A DNA stretch of 10,106 nucleotides from Deltaproteobacteria bacterium (GTDB taxonomy: Bacteria > Myxococcota_A > Polyangia > Palsa-1104 > JAEUJZ01): NCBI GenBank assembly GCA_017990795.1, contig JAGNNG010000032.1:1-10106 (forward strand), written 5' to 3'. Of this stretch, positions 1 through 5,735 are shown piece after piece. The notes beneath the pieces are model-generated. The model was not told where the DNA came from and made no database searches. It was given only the letters and a program-made list of their open reading frames with translations. Positions within the stretch are counted from its first letter, which is position 1, and each line of letters opens with the position of its first letter. A program made the position numbers and the translations under genes.

Positions 1-1001
1 GGCGCGCGCGCAATCAGCGAGTGATCACTGCGGCCCGGCCCCGACTGAATACGCGGCAGCGGCAGGCGCTGCAGCCGATTTTCCAGGAGGACGGACAGGG
101 GCGGGCGGAAGGGGAACTCGTCGCCGTCTTCCTCGGGGGTGCCGGCGGTGTAGTGGGGCAGCCAGTACTTCTCGTTACACAGCCCGATCGCCGCTTTTAG
201 CGCCAGCGTGATGCCCGACTTCTTGTGGGTCTTGAGCTTGGCGATGTTGATCAGGGCGTCGGCTTGCAGCACCGTGCGCGGCAGGCTGTACTCGTGGCGA
301 CCGCCGCTGTGGTGCGGACGCGGCGTCTGCAGGTGCGAGCGGTGAAAGCAGTACAGGTTGGCGCGCTGCTCACAGGTGGAAAAGCGCGAGCGGCTGCCCA
401 GGTCCATCACCTGCGAGCCCAGCGGGTCCCCCGGCAGCTCTTGCCGCAGCAGCACCCCCAGGTTCCACGAGCGCCCCAGCCGCCGCACGTTGTCCAGGGC
501 CATATGCGGCACCACTTGAAACTTGCGCAGGTCCAGCATGCGCACGTCGTGGCCGCGGCTTTGGAAGTAGGCCAAAAGCGCCGTAATGCCCAGGCCGTCG
601 AGCACTTGGGGCAGGTTACAGCCCTCGACCGGGGTATCGACCACGCACACGCTGCCGCTTGGACCGACCGCGCGCAGGGCATAGTCAATCAAGGGCCGCA
701 GCACCGAGCCGTGGGTCGAGCTACACGCCAGCATCTCGCCCTGCATCACCTGGTGGAAGTTCTTGCTGGCGACTAGGTTTGGCTTTAGCACAATGCGCCC
801 GCCCACCGGGCACAGGTCACCCAGCGGATTCCAGTCGGGGGTACCGACGCGCCCGTGGTCTAGGCCCAGGTCGCGCAGGGTGGCCTCGACCATGGCGTAG
901 ATGGGGTTTGGGGGGTCAAACGGGGCGGGCTCGGGGTAGGTCACGCCAGGGCGCGACACGATAGAGACCGGCACACGATCAAGCAGGGCAGGGTTTTTCA
1001 T
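1..1001 (-). CDS. DUF362 domain protein, partial (C-terminus beyond left edge)
   Basis: An open frame starts at ATG 1001-999 and runs without a stop to the left edge: 333 codons plus two bases. I recognise it as DUF362 from KPNLV at residues 73-77, a THGSV segment at 96-100, the strand-end VDTP at 121-124, and the family's central block INIAKLKTHKKSG at 251-263 followed by LALKAAIG. A GTPEEDGDEFP loop follows at about 287-297, a type I associate with the larger DUF362 proteins. There is no signal peptide or membrane segment in the visible part. The family's biochemical role is not established. Some members carry ferredoxin-like cysteines, and none are seen here. It lies 41 bases after the glycosyltransferase/ligase fusion on the same strand, so it probably belongs to that operon and to glycan or lipid modification, by context only. 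No good Shine-Dalgarno sequence precedes the ATG. It was chosen because it is the in-frame Met preceding the conserved core. Confidence 0.85.
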   Translation of the reverse strand, partial: MKNPALLDRVPVSIVSRPGVTYPEPAPFDPPNPIYAMVEATLRDLGLDHGRVGTPDWNPLGDLCPVGGRIVLKPNLVASKNFHQVMQGEMLACSSTHGSVLRPLIDYALRAVGPSGSVCVVDTPVEGCNLPQVLDGLGITALLAYFQSRGHDVRMLDLRKFQVVPHMALDNVRRLGRSWNLGVLLRQELPGDPLGSQVMDLGSRSRFSTCEQRANLYCFHRSHLQTPRPHHSGGRHEYSLPRTVLQADALINIAKLKTHKKSGITLALKAAIGLCNEKYWLPHYTAGTPEEDGDEFPFRPPLSVLLENRLQRLPLPRIQSGPGRSDHSLIARA

Positions 1002-1042
1002 CGGGGTCGATTCGGGGTAGGTCGCCAAGCAGCGAGCGGTGC

Positions 1043-3418
1043 CTAGTTGAGGTTGGAACGACGGCGTGCAGCCTGGACAGAGCCTGGGTTTGGGGCGGCG
1101 TCCGAGCTGGGGCTGGGCTCTGGCTCGCTTAGGCTGTTGGTGGACCGCACCTGATGGGTTTCGGGGCCGCCGTCGCTGCCCGCTGCGGAGTCCCCTTGCA
1201 GGTCGATCTTCAGCTTCGAGATCGCTACTAGGCGCTTGCCGGTGCGCACCATCGGGATCTCATCCACGCACTCGACCACGATGCGCATGCGAGCCCCCAG
1301 GAAGCGCTGCAGGGTCGCCACTACTTCAGCCTGTACTTCGTCGGTGAAGCGGCCCCCCTTCACGATCTTGAGGATGATTTCGTCGCGCCGCTCCTGCAGC
1401 ACTTGGTAGTGGCGGATGGCGTGGTCGTAGTCCTTCAAAAGGTGCGCAAAGAAGGTGCCCGGCAGGTACTGACCGTCGGCGCCCAAGATGATGGACTGGA
1501 CCCGGCCCTCGATGCGACCGATGCGCGGCAGGCTGCGGCCACAGGCGCAGGGCTGGCTGTTGTCCATGGCCTCGGCAGTGTCGCCGATGCGGTAGCGGAT
1601 AAACGGCAGGCAGTAGTTGTTTAGGTCGGTGATGACGATCTCGCCGACCTCACCCGGGAGGGCCGGGCGACCGTCCTTGAGGATCTCGACCACATAGCCC
1701 TCGGCCACGACGTGGTGGCCGCTGTGGGCGTTGCACTCGTAGGCGATGCCGGAAAACTCGCGGGAGCCGTACTTGTCAAAGACCTTGCAGCCAAACGCCT
1801 CTTCGATGATGCGGCGCGAGCTGTCGGGCAGGCTCTGGGCCGACGACATGATGCCTGCCGGGTGCCACTTGAGGGTGCGACCCTGGCGCTTTAAGTAGCC
1901 GGCGATAAAGTTTAGCGACTCGGCGTAGCCGTCCATCAGCACCGGCTTGTAGGTCTCGATCTGGTCGATGAGGGCGGAGACGCTCTGGTCGGTCATCTCG
2001 AAGGCGGGGACGAAGCGGCGGCGCGACATCATGGCATCTAGGTGCTCGCGCACGACCTGGGCTTTGGACATGCCCAGGGTCTGGTGCCACAGGCGCAGGG
2101 TGCGGTCGCCGAAGCGGTAGCCGGTCCACTGCTGGGCGCGCAAGGTGGCGGCCCAGCGGAACTCTAGCTGCGCGCGGTCGGCGTAACAGACGAACGGCTC
2201 CCCAGTCGAGCCCGAGGTGGTGATGCGCAGGATCTCGGCCTTTTGGTGGTTGTCCGACATGATGTCGAAGTTTAAGTGCCGCCTGACATCGTCCTTGGTC
2301 AGGTACGGCAGCTTGGCCAGGTCGTCCAGGGTGCGGATGTCCTCGGGTCCGATGCCAGCGGCGCGCATACGGTCGCGGTAGTACGGCACGTGGTTGTAGG
2401 CGTGCTGGATCAGCTTGCGCAGCTTGCGCTCTTGCAGGGCGCGTACGCCTTGCGCGGGAAGCCACTGGCTGCGCTCTAGGTCGTCATAGTGCGTCTGCAC
2501 ATCACTGGTCATCATCCAGTGCGTCGCCGAGAACGTCTGCAAGTACAGGCTTTGCAAGGAGCGCTGCCACAGCGGTACCGGCGCCTGCGTCTGGGCTGCG
2601 GGCGGGGCGGCAGGAGCCTCGGCGCTACCCACAATGCTGGGCCCCAGGTCCGAGCTGCGCGCTGGGCGAATGCGGTACTCGTACAGCGCTCGCCCCAGGT
2701 CCACAAAGGTGCGCAGGATGGGCTTTATCGGCTGCTGGTCCAGGAACGAGACACCCGCTTTGCGGTTCTCAAACAGCGTCTCGACTTCTTTGTAGGTGTA
2801 GCCCTTGGCGTGCGCGGCCACGAGGATAAACGACTGCCAGTAGTAGTAGTCGCCGCGATAGTCGAGCAGGTCGGCCAGGACCTCACGCGCGCACAGGACA
2901 AAGCCGCTCTTGTTGTCGCGCAGCCGCATGTCAAAGGCCGCGTTCAGCATGGCGTTTAGCCCGCGTGAGTAGTAGTAGCGCGGTCCCCGCTCGCGCCCCA
3001 CTGGCGAGCGCCAGCCTTGCACCAGATCGACGTTGGACCACAACAGCTCGCGCCGCAGCCGCAGGATGTCTTCGGGCTGGTACTGCAGGTCGGCGTCGAT
3101 GATGCAGACTAGGTGCCCACGCGCTGCCGCTACGCCCGTCTTCCACGCGGCGGTGATGCCCTGATTCTTCAGGTGACGCTGGGGGCTGACGAACGGGTAC
3201 TTGGCCGCCAGCTGCGTCATGACCTCGAAGGTGCGGTCGGTAGAGCCGTCATCGACCAAGCACAGCTCGCCGCCACGCTCGTGCAAAAGTCCACCGATGC
3301 GAAAGACCTCGCCGATGCGGCGCACGAGCTCGGGCAAGTTTGCCTCTTCATTGAGGCAGGGCACGATTACCGTTAGTTCCATCGCCGACATCATCCCGAT
3401 CCACTCGGGGCAAGTCAA
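1043..3418 (-). CDS. Fusion protein: family 2 glycosyltransferase + CapK/PaaK-like adenylate-forming domain
   Basis: This 791-residue frame (numbered from ATG 3418) carries two enzymes. Residues 14-250 are a GT2 (GT-A, polyprenyl-phosphate-glycosyltransferase-like) domain: LTVIVPCLNEE, then LVDDGSTD at 54-61, and the metal-binding DAD of IIDADLQYQPED at 108-110. There are no C-terminal membrane helices, so it is a soluble DPM1-like type. An Ala/Pro-rich linker (about 251-285) leads to a CapK/PaaK-like (COG1541) adenylate-forming domain at about 300-738. That domain has the phosphate-binding loop TSGSTGEP (401-408), YGSREF (550-555), RYRIGD (608-613), CGRSLPRIGRIEGR (626-639) and an A10-like Lys in VRTGKR (724-729). 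A polar, Ser/Pro-rich tail follows (740-791). The GT2 fold starts right after Met13 (ATG 3382-3380), so that or Met9/Met10 is the likelier start. CapK proteins usually stand alone in surface-polysaccharide clusters. Substrates of both domains are unknown. It probably links an activated acyl or amino group to sugar-lipid chemistry, which is an inference. Confidence 0.9.
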   Translation of the reverse strand: MTCPEWIGMMSAMELTVIVPCLNEEANLPELVRRIGEVFRIGGLLHERGGELCLVDDGSTDRTFEVMTQLAAKYPFVSPQRHLKNQGITAAWKTGVAAARGHLVCIIDADLQYQPEDILRLRRELLWSNVDLVQGWRSPVGRERGPRYYYSRGLNAMLNAAFDMRLRDNKSGFVLCAREVLADLLDYRGDYYYWQSFILVAAHAKGYTYKEVETLFENRKAGVSFLDQQPIKPILRTFVDLGRALYEYRIRPARSSDLGPSIVGSAEAPAAPPAAQTQAPVPLWQRSLQSLYLQTFSATHWMMTSDVQTHYDDLERSQWLPAQGVRALQERKLRKLIQHAYNHVPYYRDRMRAAGIGPEDIRTLDDLAKLPYLTKDDVRRHLNFDIMSDNHQKAEILRITTSGSTGEPFVCYADRAQLEFRWAATLRAQQWTGYRFGDRTLRLWHQTLGMSKAQVVREHLDAMMSRRRFVPAFEMTDQSVSALIDQIETYKPVLMDGYAESLNFIAGYLKRQGRTLKWHPAGIMSSAQSLPDSSRRIIEEAFGCKVFDKYGSREFSGIAYECNAHSGHHVVAEGYVVEILKDGRPALPGEVGEIVITDLNNYCLPFIRYRIGDTAEAMDNSQPCACGRSLPRIGRIEGRVQSIILGADGQYLPGTFFAHLLKDYDHAIRHYQVLQERRDEIILKIVKGGRFTDEVQAEVVATLQRFLGARMRIVVECVDEIPMVRTGKRLVAISKLKIDLQGDSAAGSDGGPETHQVRSTNSLSEPEPSPSSDAAPNPGSVQAARRRSNLN

Positions 3419-3444
3419 TGTTGGCGGGCACTAGCAGCTGGGGT

Positions 3445-4740
3445 CTATTTTGAGGCGGTGGCGGCGGCCAGTTCTTCGTCGATGAGCTTGCGGAAGACGG
3501 CGATTGGCTGGGCGCCCTTGATGATGCGTCCGTTAACCAGGAATACGGGCACGCCCGCGACCCCGGCTTGCGCGGCGGCGGCGATGTCGGCCTGCACCGC
3601 CTTCAGGCTCTCGGGCGAGGCCAGGCAGCGCTCAAAGTCGGCCTTGTTTAAGCCCAGCTCGCGCACGGCGGTGGCGACATCTTCGGCGTCGTTGTCTCCG
3701 GCAAAAAAGCGCTTGGCGATGGGGAAAAACTGACCTTGCTGATGGGCGCAAAAGCCGGCGCGGGCTAGCTCGCAGGCGCGCTCGTGCAGAGGCCGCTTCA
3801 TGTTGGGGTTACAGGCCTGGTCCAGCGGATAGTGACGGAAGACCAGGCGCAGCTTGCCGGGATAGGCGGCTTGCAGCTCCTCGATGGTGCCGGCGGCGCG
3901 CTGACAGAAAGGACACTCGAAGTCGCTGACCTCGACCAGGGTGATGGGAGCGTTTTCGGGGCCGAAGCTGGGCGCGGTAGGACAGGACAGGTCGATGCGC
4001 TGGATGGGCGCTGGCGCGGTCGGGCTTTGGCCGCTTTGGCGCTGGGCCAGGCTGGCGGTGGCGGCGATGACCTTGGCCACTTCTTGGGCGTGAAGCCGCG
4101 TTGTCTCTTGATGCAGGATAAAGCCCGAGGCCACGCCGCCAATCAGCAGCACCAGGACGGTGCGCAGCGCGATGGGCTGGCGCAGGAGCAGGCGCAGGTC
4201 TTCGGCGATGCCGCGCGGTAGCTGGGTGCCAAGCTGACCCAGGGCGGGCAGGGCGCCCGGCAGCAGCACGAGGAACAGCAGCAGGTTTACGGCATAAAGT
4301 CCGGTGCAAAACAGGCAGATGGCCTTGATCAGCGCCAGCGATACGTAGGCAAAGTAGATCGAGGTCAGCACCGACAGCTTGGCCAGTCCCACCAAGTAAA
4401 GGTGCAGGCGCAGCTGCAGCGGGGACGCAGTGGGGCCGCTGTGGCGCTGCTGACGCACGGCTAGCAGCAGCAGTAGCAGCGTGGCGTAGAACAAGAGCCC
4501 CAGGTGCGAGACCGGGATGCCCCAGACCTCGGACCAGGGGCTGCTGTTTACTGCGTCGCAGTTGAGCTTCTCGCCCAGGTTGCAGACGCTGGGTACGCCA
4601 GTGCTGAGGTAGGTCAGGTGGATAAAGGTCAGATAGATCGAGATCAGCACGCCCAGGCCCGCAAGCGCGGTGAGGGCGCGCAGTCGCTTGGGTCCAAGTG
4701 CGGGGTTTGCAGGGGCGGTAGCTGTCAGAGGCTCGGACAT
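3445..4740 (-). CDS. VKOR-DsbA fusion: membrane disulfide oxidase with periplasmic thioredoxin domain
   Basis: This 431-residue protein joins a vitamin K epoxide reductase (VKOR) domain to a DsbA-like domain. It should oxidise cysteine pairs in exported proteins and pass the electrons to quinone, replacing a DsbA/DsbB pair. VKOR features: five hydrophobic helices (about 25-45, 76-95, 115-135, 139-163, 190-208), the loop cysteine pair C53 and C61 (the same 8-residue spacing as C43/C51 in human VKORC1), and the active-site C142-L-F-C145 beside the quinone. The soluble part starts near 245 and holds the thioredoxin-fold motif C276-P-F-C279 in VSDFECPFC, plus the cis-proline in AGVPVF (P398). Additional cysteines (253, 310, 323, 331, 372) may form a second disulfide or belong to the subfamily. 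No membrane protein partner is needed. The upstream sequence TAGGG gives only a weak ribosome site two bases from ATG 4740. It is divergent from sdhCAB and is followed by the glycosyltransferase fusion 26-62 bases later, depending on that gene's start. Confidence 0.93.
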   Translation of the reverse strand: MSEPLTATAPANPALGPKRLRALTALAGLGVLISIYLTFIHLTYLSTGVPSVCNLGEKLNCDAVNSSPWSEVWGIPVSHLGLLFYATLLLLLLAVRQQRHSGPTASPLQLRLHLYLVGLAKLSVLTSIYFAYVSLALIKAICLFCTGLYAVNLLLFLVLLPGALPALGQLGTQLPRGIAEDLRLLLRQPIALRTVLVLLIGGVASGFILHQETTRLHAQEVAKVIAATASLAQRQSGQSPTAPAPIQRIDLSCPTAPSFGPENAPITLVEVSDFECPFCQRAAGTIEELQAAYPGKLRLVFRHYPLDQACNPNMKRPLHERACELARAGFCAHQQGQFFPIAKRFFAGDNDAEDVATAVRELGLNKADFERCLASPESLKAVQADIAAAAQAGVAGVPVFLVNGRIIKGAQPIAVFRKLIDEELAAATASK

Positions 4741-4877
4741 CGCCCTACGCTAGCAGCGGAGAATGCAGCGTGGCAACTTCGCTGCGGATCGGGGCCGCGC
4801 GCTCCTGAGTCTGCAAATTAGCTCTCTAAATCACCCGTCCAAATCGTCGCTCACATGCGCCTGTTCAGGAGGATGAA

Positions 4878-4889
4878 AGTATGTATACT
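4878..4889 (+). promoter_or_regulatory. Candidate sdh promoter -10 element inside a short dyad
   Basis: The sequence AGTAT-GT-ATACT is a perfect 5-base inverted repeat around two bases. Its right half contains TATACT (4884-4889), one mismatch from a sigma-70 -10 box. No good -35 box lies 16-18 bases upstream: the hexamers there, such as TGTTCA at 4862-4867, match poorly. A promoter here would start RNA near 4896 and leave a leader of about 140 bases before sdhC. A dyad over a -10 box is a typical place for a repressor site, but no known operator is recognised. Confidence 0.25.
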
Positions 4890-5027
4890 CCTCGACAATA
4901 TCTGCCGTGCGGCACGCGCCACATATGCAGGCTGGCCAGCATCCAAACAGTCAAGCAAGCAGCTAGGAAAAGCTCGCAGCCGCGTGGCCAAGAAAATTGC
5001 CCAGGCAGTCACCCCAGCATCTGGTAA
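4881..5027 (+). CDS. Possible 48-codon leader ORF upstream of sdhC (uncertain)
   Basis: The ATG at 4881 is preceded by a perfect AGGAGG (4867-4872) at an ideal 8-base spacing and opens a 48-codon frame ending at TAA 5025-5027. The product starts MYTPRQYLPCG, is basic and polar with four cysteines, has no membrane segment, and I do not recognise it. The stop codon overlaps the sdhC ribosome site (AAGGA at 5026-5030), so its translation could couple to or affect sdhC initiation. Against it: a second overlapping frame (4855-5040) is also open, and if TATACT at 4884-4889 is the sdh -10 box the start codon would not be in the transcript. It may be chance in GC-rich DNA. Confidence 0.2.
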   Translation: MYTPRQYLPCGTRHICRLASIQTVKQAARKSSQPRGQENCPGSHPSIW

Positions 5028-5030
5028 GGA
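5026..5030 (+). promoter_or_regulatory. sdhC ribosome binding site
   Basis: AAGGA lies six bases before ATG 5037. It supports this start for sdhC rather than a later internal Met, and it overlaps the TAA of the possible small ORF upstream. Confidence 0.6.
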
Positions 5031-5036
5031 CATCGC

Positions 5037-5723
5037 ATGAGTCGGTTCTCTCGCATCTCTAAGACATCGATCGGCAAGAAGCTGCTGATGTCGGCAACCG
5101 GGCTAGGCATGCTCGGTTTCGTCATCGGGCACCTGCTTGGCAACCTGAAGGTCTTCTTTGGACCCGAGGAGCTAAATAGCTACGCCAAGTGGCTGGAGGA
5201 CCACCCCGGCGTCACCTGGCCCACGCGTATTGCGCTGCTCTTGTTTATCGGCACGCACATCGTGCAGGGCGTAAAGCTGTGGCTGGGCAACCGCGCGGCG
5301 CGACCCACCCGCTACGTCAAAGAGGCCACGCTGCGCGCCAGCTTCGCCTCGCGCTACATGCTGTTCTCGGGTCTGCTGATGCTGAGCTTCGTCGCCTTTC
5401 ACCTGGCGCACTTTACGTTCATGCTGACCGACCCGGCCTACAAGAGCCTGCAAGATGCCGCCGGTCGTCATGATGTCTACCTGATGGTCACGACGGCGTT
5501 TCAAAATCCGATCCTGGCGGGCAGCTATATGACGGCGATGGCGCTGCTGGGTCTGCACCTGTGGCACGGCTTTGCCAGCTTGTTTCAGACCGTGGGCCTG
5601 AATCACTCCGCATACAACCAGCCGGTGCGTAACGGTGCCAAGACGCTGGTGGTGCTGCTGGTGCTGGGCTTCTGGTCGATCCCAGTCGCCGTACTTTTTA
5701 AGCTGCTTCCCGTGGCTGGTTAA
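5037..5723 (+). CDS. sdhC: Succinate dehydrogenase cytochrome b subunit (dihaem, single-anchor type)
   Basis: This 228-residue membrane anchor of complex II takes electrons from the SdhB iron-sulfur clusters and reduces quinone, probably menaquinone, in the cytoplasmic membrane. Five hydrophobic helices are visible (about 17-40, 62-82, 106-130, 157-182, 203-223). This is the fused-anchor pattern of the b558 family found in Bacteroidetes and deltaproteobacteria, so no sdhD is expected, and none is present. Histidines suitable for two haems lie in the helices: H32 (GHLLGNLK), H74 (GTHIVQG), H122/H125 (FHLAH) and H174/H177 (LHLWH). The N-terminal KKLLMSATGLG start is typical. By eye, the helix IV histidine is not preceded by the Glu (E180) used in the Wolinella quinol:fumarate reductase E-pathway. 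AAGGA six bases upstream supports the ATG. It is the first gene of sdhCAB, with a 12-base gap to sdhA. Confidence 0.95.
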   Translation: MSRFSRISKTSIGKKLLMSATGLGMLGFVIGHLLGNLKVFFGPEELNSYAKWLEDHPGVTWPTRIALLLFIGTHIVQGVKLWLGNRAARPTRYVKEATLRASFASRYMLFSGLLMLSFVAFHLAHFTFMLTDPAYKSLQDAAGRHDVYLMVTTAFQNPILAGSYMTAMALLGLHLWHGFASLFQTVGLNHSAYNQPVRNGAKTLVVLLVLGFWSIPVAVLFKLLPVAG

Positions 5724-5735
5724 GGAATTCCTGAA

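Larger units (their letters stand above)
4741..5036. other. Divergent intergenic region upstream of sdhC and the VKOR-DsbA gene
   Basis: These 296 bases must hold the promoters of both divergent units. The stretch around 4810-4900 is visibly richer in A and T than its surroundings. Contents seen: an inverted repeat GCAGCG/CGCTGC (4765-4770 with 4780-4785, 9-base loop) in the VKOR-DsbA leader, a second GCAGCG at 4753-4758 that could pair with the same arm, a -10-like TATACT at 4884-4889, three short palindromes between 4878 and 4940, and a short ORF at 4881-5027. No known riboswitch or RNA gene is recognisable. Confidence 0.7.

Noticed and set aside
1..12. Alternating GC run at the left edge as a possible repeat or Z-DNA tract
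   Set aside because: It is short and is part of the DUF362 coding sequence (Ile-Ala-Arg-Ala codons).
225..776. Plus-strand frame of 183 codons in the leftmost kilobase
   Set aside because: It is antisense to the DUF362 gene, which has clear family motifs on the minus strand.
1776..2465. Minus-strand frame of 229 codons inside the glycosyltransferase/ligase gene
   Set aside because: It overlaps the adenylate-forming domain in another frame, and its product is an Arg/Pro/Ala-rich shadow translation without motifs.
4855..5040. 61-codon plus-strand frame whose TGA overlaps the sdhC ATG
   Set aside because: The ATGA overlap is attractive, but ATG 4855 has no ribosome site and its internal ATG 4873 abuts AGGAGG with no spacer. 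The product is a basic low-complexity sequence with no match I know.
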